A program made the translations under genes and the position numbers. The notes beneath the pieces are model-generated. The model saw only the letters and a list, made by a program, of their open reading frames with translations. It was not told where the DNA came from and made no database searches. Source: Sphingopyxis sp. (GTDB lineage: Bacteria; Pseudomonadota; Alphaproteobacteria; Sphingomonadales; Sphingomonadaceae). Taken from it: DNA of 64,000 nucleotides. Within the stretch, counting starts at the first letter, position 1. Each line of letters opens with the position of its first letter. Of this stretch, positions 53,434 to 62,431 are shown piece by piece. The stretch spans positions 1 to 64,000 of the forward strand of contig NZ_JAEMQX010000003.1 of NCBI RefSeq assembly GCF_016463645.1, given 5' to 3'.

Positions 53434-54372
53434 TCAGAGCTTTGGCGGTGTCCCGGCAAAGGACACTCCGCCGGGTACCGATCCACCGTTGCGCGAACGC
53501 ACGAGCGGCGTGCTCGGCGGAACCCGGATATCGTGGGAGCCGATGATGATCTTGGCGGGCCCGTTGTGGACGTCGAAGATCGGCCAGCCGCGCTCACTCT
53601 TCACCACCAGATGCTCGATGTGGATGACGGGCGGTTCGCTCGCGCCCTCCGCCCCCATGATCGAAAGATGATTGGTATCGCCGATGCCGCCAATCTTGAT
53701 CGGATCGACACTGGTGAGACGAGTCGCGCGGATGCTCGACCAGAGGCGGAAATTCCGCGCGTTGCGACCGCTGATGCAGTCATCGAGCAACGTCTCGGTC
53801 GATTTCAGATCGAATCCGCCGTCGCTGTTGTCCCAAGCGGCGCATTGATGAAACTGGAAGCGGGCGTTGCCGCGTTCGGTCGAGAAGCCGTCGCCGTTCC
53901 AATATTGCCTTGCCTTGCGCTGCCAACGGAACCCGCGCATGACACAACGCTCGATCCGAAAATCGTGCGCGGTACCGTCGAAGGCGATACCGACCGGCAG
54001 GTCGGTCGAACCGGTGGTCCGTATGCCGCTCGCGCTGACATCTTCGATCAGACCGTCATGACTATCATATCGAATGCGGGCGAAGCTGCGCTCAAGGCCC
54101 GTCGCCCGTACCCCGCGCACGCGAAGCCCGGCGACTCCCGCGTCAACCAGTTCCGGTGCAGCGCTGTTCTCGATAACCCGGTAGCCGCCAGTTACCTGGA
54201 CATCGGCAATCTGCAAATTGCGGACCGGTTCGCGGATCAGGAACAGCCCATTGCCTACGTCTCTCGCGCGTACGCCGCGATAGATGGCGCCCGATCGCAC
54301 GACATAGACCGGCTCGCCCGCTGCCGCGATCTCCACGGGCTTCGCCGTGAAGCTGGAGGATATGTCGGCCAT
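53434..54372 (-). CDS. Right-handed beta-helix protein of the EPS locus
   Basis: A 312-residue protein with no signal peptide. From about residue 30 on it has short strands at regular spacing with aligned Gly/Asn/Asp turns (VRARDVGNGLFLIREP, IADVQVTGGYRVIENS, GLRVRGVRATGLE, IEDVSASGIRTTG), typical of a parallel beta-helix as in polysaccharide lyases or epimerases. Wording around GDGFSTERGNARFQFHQC and DNSDGGFDLKST suggests a lyase/hydrolase-like groove. Role in modifying or trimming the polymer is inferred. It is separated from galU by 157 bases. Confidence 0.75.
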   Translation of the reverse strand: MADISSSFTAKPVEIAAAGEPVYVVRSGAIYRGVRARDVGNGLFLIREPVRNLQIADVQVTGGYRVIENSAAPELVDAGVAGLRVRGVRATGLERSFARIRYDSHDGLIEDVSASGIRTTGSTDLPVGIAFDGTAHDFRIERCVMRGFRWQRKARQYWNGDGFSTERGNARFQFHQCAAWDNSDGGFDLKSTETLLDDCISGRNARNFRLWSSIRATRLTSVDPIKIGGIGDTNHLSIMGAEGASEPPVIHIEHLVVKSERGWPIFDVHNGPAKIIIGSHDIRVPPSTPLVRSRNGGSVPGGVSFAGTPPKL

Positions 54373-54439
54373 GTCGCCTCGTTAACCTGCAGCCGGAACC
54401 CGGGACAGGAGGTTGCGGCGCAGCGTGGCGCGCCCGGGA

Positions 54440-55720
54440 TCAGCGCAGCGCGGGCGCAGCGTCCCCCAAGTCATCGCCGCCTGATCCCGCAGGTACACGC
54501 GGCAAGCCGAACAGCCGCGGACTGCAGACCTGCCGCGCCTGGCTGAACCGGCGGTACCCGGCCTCGCCGTCCGCGACGTTCAGCGTCATGTCGCGGTCGA
54601 TTTTTGCGGCCGATAATATCCGCCCGTCGATCGTGATCGCCGAAGACAGCGTGCGTTCGAGCACGTGCCGGCGCTCGGCGGTGTCGCGGCCGTAATAATA
54701 GATGGCGATCGGCGGCGACCGCCGATGGATGACCGCAATGGCGTCCTCGACCCGCGCATAATTGCGCAGCGGCAAAATCGGCCCGCCGATTTCTTCCCGC
54801 ATCACCAGCATGTCATCGCTGGCGTGGCGGACGATATAAAGCGGTGTGTCCGCCCCGCGGGGCTCGGCGGTCATCACTTCGCCGCCCCGCGCGCGCGCGT
54901 CATCGAGGAGGCCCGTCAACCGTTCCCGATCGGCACCGGCCGGCATCGCATCGCTCGCTCCCGACTGCATCGCCGCGCGCCAAAGCCAGGAGGCAACGGC
55001 TTCTTCCCGCTCGTCGGGGACGAGAAGATAGTCGGGCGCGAGCGGAGCCCGACCGCCCCTCAGCCGCTTCCGCGCAACGATATTGTCTGCCGCCTTGGCA
55101 AAATCGGCCGATCGCCCGACAATCGCCGGTGATTTGCCCGAACGCGCGATCGTCACGTCGCCGCCGGCCTCTGGCTCGCTCATCACTATCAAGTCGCAAC
55201 CTGAATCCGCCAAAGCGCCGCCGGGCACGATCACGAGTTCAAGGGCATCGAAATAGCGCGGCGCCAGTTCGTCCACCAGCCGCGCAAGAGCCGGCGATGC
55301 CGCGTCGAATGCCAGCACGATGCGGTTGCCCGCAGCGAGCGCGCTCGCAAGAACGCTCGCCGTGCGAAGTAACGCCATCGGAGCGGGAGCAGCGACGCCG
55401 ACCACACCGATCGGCAGATATTCCGTATAGCTTCCGCCCCGGCCAAGCCGCGCGAGCAGGCCCTGCCCCTTTTCGGCGCGCATCCAGCCGCTGACGCCGT
55501 CGACCGCCGCACGGAGTGCAGCCAGCGCCGGAGCGACTTCGGTAAGCTCCGCCGACTCCGAATCCTGATTCGGCTGATCGCAAGCGAGCGCGTCGCACAG
55601 CGCGCCGGCATTTTCCCCGATCATCAGCGCCAATCGCCGCAACCGGTCGCGGCGAAGCCCCAGCGAAACCGGCAGGTCGGCGAAAAAGGCCGCGCGTTGC
55701 GCCTCCAGCATCCTTCCCAT
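54440..55720 (-). CDS. Aldehyde-dehydrogenase homologue without catalytic Cys and Glu (pseudoenzyme)
   Basis: A 426-residue protein clearly built on the coniferyl-aldehyde dehydrogenase fold: N-terminal helices, LPIGVVGVAAPAPM (usual PxGVVxIIxPWN), APDYLLVPDE, and EEIGGPILPLRNYARVEDAI near the C-terminus. Both active-site residues are gone: the GQTCIAPDY motif reads GRAPLAPDY (Cys to Pro) and VTLELGGKSP reads VTIARSGKSP (Glu to Ala). It cannot be an ordinary dehydrogenase. Since the frame is intact and codon use normal, a structural or regulatory role in the polysaccharide locus is more likely than decay. Confidence 0.88.
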   Translation of the reverse strand: MGRMLEAQRAAFFADLPVSLGLRRDRLRRLALMIGENAGALCDALACDQPNQDSESAELTEVAPALAALRAAVDGVSGWMRAEKGQGLLARLGRGGSYTEYLPIGVVGVAAPAPMALLRTASVLASALAAGNRIVLAFDAASPALARLVDELAPRYFDALELVIVPGGALADSGCDLIVMSEPEAGGDVTIARSGKSPAIVGRSADFAKAADNIVARKRLRGGRAPLAPDYLLVPDEREEAVASWLWRAAMQSGASDAMPAGADRERLTGLLDDARARGGEVMTAEPRGADTPLYIVRHASDDMLVMREEIGGPILPLRNYARVEDAIAVIHRRSPPIAIYYYGRDTAERRHVLERTLSSAITIDGRILSAAKIDRDMTLNVADGEAGYRRFSQARQVCSPRLFGLPRVPAGSGGDDLGDAAPALR

Positions 55721-56022
55721 CCCACAACTTATCCTGTTCCGCTTCTAATCGGACGACGACGCGTGGCAAGTTCAAGTCGAAACGTTTCGTCGCAAGGGAG
55801 CGAATTGCCCTGCGGATCGTTTGCGCAAAGTCGCGAGCTATCTGCCTATAAACGATTGCAATTTTTGGAATTGTCCCGTTTTGAATTGCATTTGCGACGA
55901 CATTCGTTTCGCCTTCCAATTGCCTCTTCTCAAAGCTGGCAAGTTGACCCTTAACCATCGCAACGCGATTGTTCGCAGGCGCAGCAAAAAGTCGCCTTCA
56001 GATAAAAAGGGAGCAACGCGTA
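55721..56022. promoter_or_regulatory. Divergent promoter region between the ALDH-like gene and ugd
   Basis: A 302-base AT-rich gap. AATTG occurs four times in one orientation (55803, 55869, 55884, 55918), and ATTGCAAT, a perfect palindrome, stands at about 55854-55861. TTGACC (55944-55949), 17 bases, then GATTGT is a weak candidate promoter for ugd. TATAAA lies at about 55848. No coding potential seen. Confidence 0.4.
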
Positions 56023-57363
56023 ATGCGTATCGTAATGATCGGGTCCGGCTATGTCGGGCTCGTTTCGGGCGCGTGTTTTGCCGATTTCGGCCATCATGTG
56101 ACCTGTGTTGACAAGGACGCAAACAAGATCGCGCGGCTTCGTGCCGGCGGCATCCCGATCTATGAGCCCGGCCTCGACGATCTGGTCGCGCGCAACGTAG
56201 CGGCGGGGAATCTCGACTTCACCACGGATCTTTCCGACGCCGTCGGCGCCGCTGACGTCGTGTTCATCGCGGTCGGCACCCCCAGCCGCCGCGGCGACGG
56301 CCACGCCGACCTTTCCTATGTCCATGGCGCCGCGCGCGAGATTGCAGCCGCACTCGACGGCTTCACCGTCGTCGTCACCAAATCGACCGTGCCCGTCGGC
56401 ACCGGCGACGAGGTCGAGCGTATCCTTCGCGAATGCAACCCCGCGGCCGATTTCGCGGTCGCGTCCAATCCCGAATTCCTGCGCGAAGGCGCCGCGATCG
56501 AGGATTTCAAACGCCCCGACCGCGTCGTCATCGGCATCGAGGACCCCCGCGCCCGTCCGTCGATGGAAGAGGTCTATCGCCCACTCTCGCTGAACAAGGC
56601 GCCGATCGTCTTCACCTCCCGCCGCACCAGCGAACTGATCAAATATGCGGCAAACGCCTTCCTCGCGATGAAGATCACCTACATCAACGAGATGGCGGAC
56701 CTGTGCGAGCACGTCGGCGCCGACGTTCAGGAAGTCGCACGCGGCATCGGGCTCGACAATCGCATTGGCGCCAAGTTCCTGAACGCCGGGCCGGGCTATG
56801 GCGGCTCCTGTTTTCCCAAGGATACGCTCGCCCTGATGAAAACGGCGCAGGATCACGACGCGCCGCTGCGCCTCATCGAGGCGACGGTCGCGGTCAACGA
56901 ACAACGCAAGCGCGCGATGGGCCGCAAGGTGATCGCCGCAATGGAGGGGCAGGTGCGCGGCCGCACCGTCGCGATACTCGGCCTGACCTTCAAGCCCAAT
57001 ACCGACGATATGCGCGACGCGCCCTCGATCGCGATCATCCAGGCGCTGCAGGATGCCGGCGCCCGGATCCGCGCCTTCGATCCCGAGGGGATGTCGGCCG
57101 CCGACCTCATGCTCCGCGACGTCGAATATGCCTCGTCGCCATATGAGGCTGCAGAGGGCGCTGCAGCCACGGTGATCGTCACCGAATGGGACGCCTTCCG
57201 CGCGCTCGACCTTTCCCGCCTCAAAGCGGCCATGGCCGAGCCGGTGCTCGTCGATCTCCGTAACATCTACCCGCCCTCGCACGTCGAGGAAGCAGGACTG
57301 ACCTATGTCGGCATCGGCCGGCCAGGCGAGCCTGAAGTCCGCAACGAAAGGCAGGCCGCATGA
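56023..57363 (+). CDS. ugd: UDP-glucose 6-dehydrogenase
   Basis: A 446-residue enzyme that oxidises UDP-glucose to UDP-glucuronate with two NAD+. N-terminal Rossmann motif GSGYVGLVSGACFADFG, the substrate/NAD block KSTVPVGTGDEVER, SNPEFLREGAAIEDF, and the catalytic Cys in GPGYGGSCFPKD. ATG at 56023 starts directly at MRIVMIG; upstream in-frame residues are not conserved. It implies a uronic acid in the exported polymer. Overlaps the epimerase start. Confidence 0.96.
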   Translation: MRIVMIGSGYVGLVSGACFADFGHHVTCVDKDANKIARLRAGGIPIYEPGLDDLVARNVAAGNLDFTTDLSDAVGAADVVFIAVGTPSRRGDGHADLSYVHGAAREIAAALDGFTVVVTKSTVPVGTGDEVERILRECNPAADFAVASNPEFLREGAAIEDFKRPDRVVIGIEDPRARPSMEEVYRPLSLNKAPIVFTSRRTSELIKYAANAFLAMKITYINEMADLCEHVGADVQEVARGIGLDNRIGAKFLNAGPGYGGSCFPKDTLALMKTAQDHDAPLRLIEATVAVNEQRKRAMGRKVIAAMEGQVRGRTVAILGLTFKPNTDDMRDAPSIAIIQALQDAGARIRAFDPEGMSAADLMLRDVEYASSPYEAAEGAAATVIVTEWDAFRALDLSRLKAAMAEPVLVDLRNIYPPSHVEEAGLTYVGIGRPGEPEVRNERQAA

Positions 57364-58373
57364 TGACCGACAGCCCCATATTGGTGACGGGCGCGGCGGG
57401 CTTCATCGGCCATGCGGTATCCGAACGGCTGCTCGCGCGCGGCGAACGCGTGCTCGGGCTCGACAATTTCACCGACTATTACGACGTTGCGTTAAAAAAG
57501 GCGCGCACTACGCGGCTGGTCGACAATTTCAACTTCCGGCTTATCGACGGCGATGTCGCCAGTCCGGGACTCGTCAGCGAGTTGGTGAAGGCCAATGGCA
57601 TCCGCCGGATCGTCCATCTCGCCGCACAAGCCGGCGTGCGCTACAGTCTCGAAAATCCGTTCGCTTATGAGCATAGCAACCTCAAAGGGCATCTCGCGGT
57701 ACTTGAGGCGGCGCGGCATGCCGGCGATATCGAGCATCTCGTCTATGCTTCGTCGAGTTCGGTCTATGGCGACCGCCCGCTCGGCGGCACCGGCTTCCGC
57801 GAGGATGAGCCCTGTACCGCGCCGGTGTCGCTCTATGCGGCCACGAAGCGCAGCTGTGAATTGATGAGCGAGAGCTATGCCAAGCTCTATCGCCTGCCGC
57901 TCAGCGGGCTGCGCTTCTTCACCGTCTATGGTCCGTGGGGCCGGCCCGACATGGCCTATTACGGCTTTGCGCAGAAGATCCTGCTCGGCCAGCCGATCGA
58001 GGTGTTTGGCGAAGGCCGGATGGCGCGCGACTTCACCTATATCGACGACATCGTCGACGGCGTCGTCGGCGTGCTCGATCGCCCCTCTGCCGGCGGCGAA
58101 AACCGGCTGCTCAACATCGGCGACTGCAATCCGGTCGGGCTGATGGACATGATCTCGCTGCTCGAACGCGCGCTCGGTCGGCCCGCGGTCAAGCTGATGC
58201 GGCCGATGCAGCCGGGCGACGTGACGTCAACCTATGCCGACATCTCGGCAATCCAGGCGCTCACCGGATACAGCCCGAAAGTGCCGCTCGCACGCGGCAT
58301 CGAGCGGTTCGTCGACTGGTATCTCAGCGAAATAGAAACTGGTGGAAGAGGGCCGATGGCAGCGGTGGCCTGA
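57360..58373 (+). CDS. NAD-dependent epimerase, probable UDP-glucuronate 4-epimerase
   Basis: A 337-residue extended SDR: VTGAAGFIGHAVSERLLARG for NAD, SSSSVYGDRPLGG with catalytic Ser/Thr region, and YAATK with Tyr and Lys. FFTVYGPWGRPDMAYYGFAQ is typical of UDP-glucuronate 4-epimerases (GAE/LspL), which make UDP-galacturonate. This agrees with its 4-base overlap with ugd. The start has two adjacent ATGs (57360, 57363). Confidence 0.93.
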   Translation: MMTDSPILVTGAAGFIGHAVSERLLARGERVLGLDNFTDYYDVALKKARTTRLVDNFNFRLIDGDVASPGLVSELVKANGIRRIVHLAAQAGVRYSLENPFAYEHSNLKGHLAVLEAARHAGDIEHLVYASSSSVYGDRPLGGTGFREDEPCTAPVSLYAATKRSCELMSESYAKLYRLPLSGLRFFTVYGPWGRPDMAYYGFAQKILLGQPIEVFGEGRMARDFTYIDDIVDGVVGVLDRPSAGGENRLLNIGDCNPVGLMDMISLLERALGRPAVKLMRPMQPGDVTSTYADISAIQALTGYSPKVPLARGIERFVDWYLSEIETGGRGPMAAVA

Positions 58374-58409
58374 GCCGGGAAGTCCGGCCGGACGCTTTTG
58401 GAGTTTATT

Positions 58410-59600
58410 ATGCTGCAACGGACGAGTGTGCCTTCCGGCGATCCCGCGCGATCGCCCGTCATCTGCGTGACCGGCCTCCGCGGCTTTCCGCACGTGATGG
58501 GCGGGATCGAAAGCCATTGCGAGGAGTTGCTGCCGCGAATCAAGACGCTGTGGCCCGACCATCGCTCGGTCGTGCTCGGCCGCGCGCCCTATCTGCCCGA
58601 GCGCGAGGGCGAGCATCGCGGGGTCGAGATTATCGGCATCCCCTGCCCGCGCTCCCAGCATTTCGAGGCGGTCGTCTCGACCTTCCTCTCGGTCCTGTCC
58701 GCCCGCAAGCGCGGCGCCGGACTGATCCATATCCACGCGATCGGCCCGGGCCTGCTGGCGCCGGTCGCGCGGCTGCTCGGCCTGAAGGTCGTCGTGACGC
58801 ACCACGGGACCGACTATCACCGCGCCAAATGGGGCCTGCTCGCGCGGAGCGCGCTACGCGCCGGCGAGTGGCTCGCGCTGAATTTCGCCGACCGGGTCAT
58901 CGCCGTCTCGCCCTCGCTCGCCGCGCAGCTGCGACAGAGCTTCCCGAAACGGGCGGAAACGATCTCGTACATCCCGAACGGCACGTCGGAGCTGCCCGGC
59001 GATGCCGACCCGGCGCTGATCCTCGAAAGGCTGGGCATCGAGGAGGGCAACTTCCTCCTCGCCGTGGCGCGGCTGGTCCCCGAAAAAGGACTGCACGACC
59101 TGATCGACGCTTATGAACGCTCAAGCTGTAACGCGAAGCTCGTGATCGCAGGCTCGGCCGACCATGAAAGCGAGTATGCCCGCGAACTGCTCGCGCGCGC
59201 CAGCGACCGCGTGATCTTCGCCGGCGTCCAGTCGCGCGCGACACTAAAATGCCTCTATGAACATTGCGCGCTGTTCGTGATGCCTTCCTATCATGAAGGC
59301 CTCCCGATCGCGGCCTTGGAAGCCGCAAGCTGCGGCGCGCGCATGTTGTTGAGCGACATCCCGGCCAATCTCGATATCGGGCTCGATCGGGCGAACTATT
59401 TCCCGGTCGGCGATGTCGAGGCGCTGACCGGGCGGCTGAATGCCGATTGCGCCGATTTCGAGATCGACCACGCCGGCGTGCGCGCGCGCTTCAGCTGGGA
59501 CAAGGCGGCCGAAGATACTCTCGACGTCTACCGCGCCGCGCTCGCCGAGCGCCCGGCGACCCGCCGGCCTTCCCCCAGTCCGGGCGTCGTCGAAGCCTAG
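58410..59600 (+). CDS. GT4-family glycosyltransferase
   Basis: A 396-residue GT-B glycosyltransferase. N-terminal domain: GLRGFPHVMGGIESHCEEL for acceptor/nucleotide entry and HHGTDYHRAKWG. C-terminal domain: LLAVARLVPEKGLHDLIDAY and the donor-binding PSYHEGLPIAALEAASCGA. The ATG at 58410 has GGAG six bases before it. The HVMGGIESHCEELLP region resembles transferases found in sphingan-like and colanic-acid loci. Donor sugar unknown. Same direction as ugd and the epimerase, 36 bases behind. Confidence 0.92.
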   Translation: MLQRTSVPSGDPARSPVICVTGLRGFPHVMGGIESHCEELLPRIKTLWPDHRSVVLGRAPYLPEREGEHRGVEIIGIPCPRSQHFEAVVSTFLSVLSARKRGAGLIHIHAIGPGLLAPVARLLGLKVVVTHHGTDYHRAKWGLLARSALRAGEWLALNFADRVIAVSPSLAAQLRQSFPKRAETISYIPNGTSELPGDADPALILERLGIEEGNFLLAVARLVPEKGLHDLIDAYERSSCNAKLVIAGSADHESEYARELLARASDRVIFAGVQSRATLKCLYEHCALFVMPSYHEGLPIAALEAASCGARMLLSDIPANLDIGLDRANYFPVGDVEALTGRLNADCADFEIDHAGVRARFSWDKAAEDTLDVYRAALAERPATRRPSPSPGVVEA

Positions 59601-59872
59601 CCGGAAAGCCGGGCCAGCACCGCCGCGCGATCCGCGGCGTTGATCGGCCCGCTCCATTCGATACCGCCGGCCGCCCGCTTCGCCCGCGCAATCTGCGGAC
59701 GCCACGCGCCGCCTTGCCATTTCCAGCTGCGGATGCGCCAGCGTCCCGGCCCTTCGGAATCGATCGCCAGCGTCGGCCGGCCGGATTGCCCGCCGCCGTC
59801 GCCCTCTTCGGCCGTGCATGCGCCGACAGTCGCGGCGCCGGCGATCGACGTGAGAAGCGTTCTTCGGTCCAT
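59597..59872 (-). CDS. Small secreted lipoprotein of unknown function
   Basis: A 91-residue protein starting MDRRTLLTSIAGAATVGACT: an Arg pair, a hydrophobic stretch and a lipobox (VGAC) with the acceptor Cys near residue 19, so a lipoprotein by Sec or Tat. The mature part is short and rich in Trp/Arg (RWRIRSWKWQGGAWRP), with no family recognised. AAGGAGA before the ATG at 59872 supports translation. It shares the minus strand with the acyltransferase upstream (41 bases away) and converges on the glycosyltransferase, with a 4-base overlap of the 3' ends. Confidence 0.65.
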   Translation of the reverse strand: MDRRTLLTSIAGAATVGACTAEEGDGGGQSGRPTLAIDSEGPGRWRIRSWKWQGGAWRPQIARAKRAAGGIEWSGPINAADRAAVLARLSG

Positions 59873-59913
59873 CGAATGATCTCCTTGTCCAGATAACCGC
59901 AAAGCGGCCTGCG

Positions 59914-61074
59914 TCACGGCGCGGCGAGTTTCTCGGGAATGGTCTGCTCCGCGCGCACCGCGTTACGGCCGATCGCGCGTTTGATTGCCGCCTTGCCCAG
60001 TCGCTGCCCGGGCAATTCGACGAGCCTGTAGGTCACAAAGGCAAGCGCATATGTAGCCGGCACCACGATCGTTCCGGTCAGCGCAAATCGCCCGATCGCA
60101 CCGAGCCCGAGGCCGAATTCGCCGATCACCGCCGCCGCGACAGGCTGCAGGATCAAGAGGTGGATCAGATAGGTGCCATAGGAAAGCTCGCCCAGCCAAT
60201 AGAAGGGCCGGCTGCCGAACAGGCGCGAGACCCATCCGATCGGCGCGACAGCGCGCAGATGGACCAGCGCGAAGAAACCGAAGACGAGCAGTTCGCGCAC
60301 CGCGAAATGCAGCAGGTCCTGATCGCCTCCGATAGGGATAGCGGCAAGCAACATCGCCGCGGCGAGCTTCCCCCACAGCTGCGCACGGCTCTCCCCGGAG
60401 CCTGCGGCGATCAGCATGCCGGCGAGAAAAAGCTGAAGCTTCAGCGGCAGGAAGGATGGCATCGGATAATCGAGCCCCGCCGCGCCGGCGATCAAGGCAA
60501 TCGCAACGCCCGCTCCGGCCGCGATAAACGCGGACCGGGTCCAGCCGATCCGCCGCCCGAGCAGGATGAGAAAGGGAAAGACGAGATAGAATTGCATCTC
60601 GAGCCCGAGGCTCCAGTCGGGCAACGGCGTGCGAAAGGCATGCTCCGGCAGCAATCCGAACAGGAAGCTCAAATGCAGCACGATATTGGCAAGGCTCGCG
60701 TCGGTGTAGCGTTCCGCCGGCTGCAGCCCCTGACCGAGAAACGTATCGATCGCGACCCGGTCGGCATAGATCGCCGGCCCGGCGATCAGCGCCGCCGCCA
60801 ACGTGACATAGAAAAGCGGCGCGAGCCGGAAAAAGCGCCGCGTCCAGAAAGCTGCCCAGGTGCCGGGCGCGTTCCAGTCCTCGCTGCCCGAACGCAGCCG
60901 ATACTGGAACATCATCAGGAAGCCCGAAAGCAGGATGAACAAATCGACGCCGAGGTCGGGTTTGCTCACCAGCGGCAGGCGGAAACCGGTCAGGATCATC
61001 ATATGCCCGACCAGCACCCAGAGCGCCGCGACGCCGCGCAGGCCGTCCAGACACTCGACTCGCCGAATGTCCAT
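59914..61074 (-). CDS. Acyltransferase 3 family membrane protein
   Basis: A 386-residue, roughly ten-helix O-acyltransferase of the OafA/YrhL family. The first segment DGLRGVAALWVLVGHMMI holds the catalytic His, DLFILLSGFLMMFQYRL and WTRRFFRLAPLFYVTL give the R-x-x-R motif, and LSYGTYLIHLLILQP is near the C-terminus. It would add acetyl, succinyl or similar groups to the polysaccharide in the membrane. The ATG at 61074 begins MDIRRVECLDGL. Confidence 0.93.
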   Translation of the reverse strand: MDIRRVECLDGLRGVAALWVLVGHMMILTGFRLPLVSKPDLGVDLFILLSGFLMMFQYRLRSGSEDWNAPGTWAAFWTRRFFRLAPLFYVTLAAALIAGPAIYADRVAIDTFLGQGLQPAERYTDASLANIVLHLSFLFGLLPEHAFRTPLPDWSLGLEMQFYLVFPFLILLGRRIGWTRSAFIAAGAGVAIALIAGAAGLDYPMPSFLPLKLQLFLAGMLIAAGSGESRAQLWGKLAAAMLLAAIPIGGDQDLLHFAVRELLVFGFFALVHLRAVAPIGWVSRLFGSRPFYWLGELSYGTYLIHLLILQPVAAAVIGEFGLGLGAIGRFALTGTIVVPATYALAFVTYRLVELPGQRLGKAAIKRAIGRNAVRAEQTIPEKLAAP

Positions 61075-61258
61075 ATAATACCTCCGCGAATGTTCGTCGA
61101 TGCTCGCCCTGATAGACGTATCGGGGCGCAAAACCCCCTGAAATCGGCCAGCTGCCCCCCGCGGACGATGAAGCGGGCCACGCCGTGTGCACTGCAACAA
61201 ATGGCCGTGGTAAGCGTTGTCCCGAGGCGAATTCCGCACCCCATTCCAGCGAGGAAAC
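61075..61258. promoter_or_regulatory. Divergent promoter region between acyltransferase and glycosyltransferase operons
   Basis: A 184-base gap that must hold promoters in both directions. GAGGAAAC at 61251-61258 is the ribosome site for the glycosyltransferase. Otherwise no clear boxes, repeats or hairpins. Confidence 0.35.
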
Positions 61259-62431
61259 ATGCTGCACCGAAAGCGGATATTATTCGCGATCAACTCGCTT
61301 GCGGGCGGCGGTGCCGAGCGCGTGCTCGTCACCCTGCTCGGCGCATCCGGGCCCTGGCGCGATCGCTACGACATTCATCTCGCACTGCTCGACGACGAGC
61401 CGCGCGCCTATGAGCCGCCCGACTGGGTCACGGTCCACCAACTCGACGCGCGCTACAAATTGCTGCCCAGCCTGACCCGGCTTCGCGCACTCGCGGCGCG
61501 GCTCGCGCCGCACGCGACGCTCAGCTTCCTGACCCGCGCCAATATCGCCAATGCCTGGGCGATGGCGGGCCGCGGCCGTCCTTGGCTGATCAGCGAACGC
61601 GTCAACACCAGCGCGCATCTGGGTCACGCACGCGCGGCCAGGGCGATGGTGCGCATGGTCTATCCGCGCGCCGCGCATGTGATCGCCGTCTCGGACGGCG
61701 TCGTCGAGGATCTTGCCGCCAATTTCGGCGTTGCGCGGGGTCGCATGTCGGCGATTGCCAATCCGGTCGATCACCGCCGCATCGCGGAACTCGCCGCCGA
61801 ACCGCCCGCTTTTGTCCCCGCCTGCCCTTACATCGCCGCCGCCGGACGGCTCACCCCCAACAAGAACTTCCCCCTCCTGCTCCGCGCCTATGCGAATGCC
61901 GCGCCGCCCGAGCGCCTCGTCATTCTGGGCGAAGGACCCGAGCGTGGCGCGCTTGAGGCGCTCGCCGCGTCGCTCGGCATTGCCGACCGCGTCGACATGC
62001 CCGGCTTTGCCGCCAATCCCTTTGCCATCGTGGCACGCGCACGGGCCTACGCAATGCCTTCCAATGCCGAGGGTTTCCCGAACGGGCTGGTCGAGGCGAT
62101 GGCGTGCGGCGTGCCCGTCATCGCGACGAATTGCGCGTCGGGGCCGTCCGAGATTCTCGCCGGCCAGCCGCGCAGCGCCATTACCGGCCCGATCGACGTC
62201 GATGCGGGGGCACTGGTGCCCACCGACGATGCGCCGGCCTTTGCCGCCGCGCTCGGCCGTGTGCTCGCTGAGCCGCGCCGCAGCATCTGCGGCGCCCGCG
62301 CACGCGATCGCTCGCAAGCCTATGGCGTCGAGCAGGCGGCCGCCAATTACTGGGGAAGGATCGAGGCAGCGCTCGCCTCATCCGCCGAAACCGCAAATAT
62401 CGCAACATTCCATCCGGGAGCAAGTTCATGA
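61259..62431 (+). CDS. GT4-family glycosyltransferase
   Basis: A 390-residue GT-B enzyme: INSLAGGGAERVLVTLL at the N-terminus, YIAAAGRLTPNKNFPLLLRA and MPSNAEGFPNGLVEAMACG in the donor domain, the standard E-x7-E motif. GAGG precedes the ATG at 61259. It is the first gene of a rightward trio with the export lipoprotein and acetyltransferase, so it builds a side chain or backbone sugar of the same polymer. The stop overlaps the next start (ATGA). Confidence 0.92.
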   Translation: MLHRKRILFAINSLAGGGAERVLVTLLGASGPWRDRYDIHLALLDDEPRAYEPPDWVTVHQLDARYKLLPSLTRLRALAARLAPHATLSFLTRANIANAWAMAGRGRPWLISERVNTSAHLGHARAARAMVRMVYPRAAHVIAVSDGVVEDLAANFGVARGRMSAIANPVDHRRIAELAAEPPAFVPACPYIAAAGRLTPNKNFPLLLRAYANAAPPERLVILGEGPERGALEALAASLGIADRVDMPGFAANPFAIVARARAYAMPSNAEGFPNGLVEAMACGVPVIATNCASGPSEILAGQPRSAITGPIDVDAGALVPTDDAPAFAAALGRVLAEPRRSICGARARDRSQAYGVEQAAANYWGRIEAALASSAETANIATFHPGASS

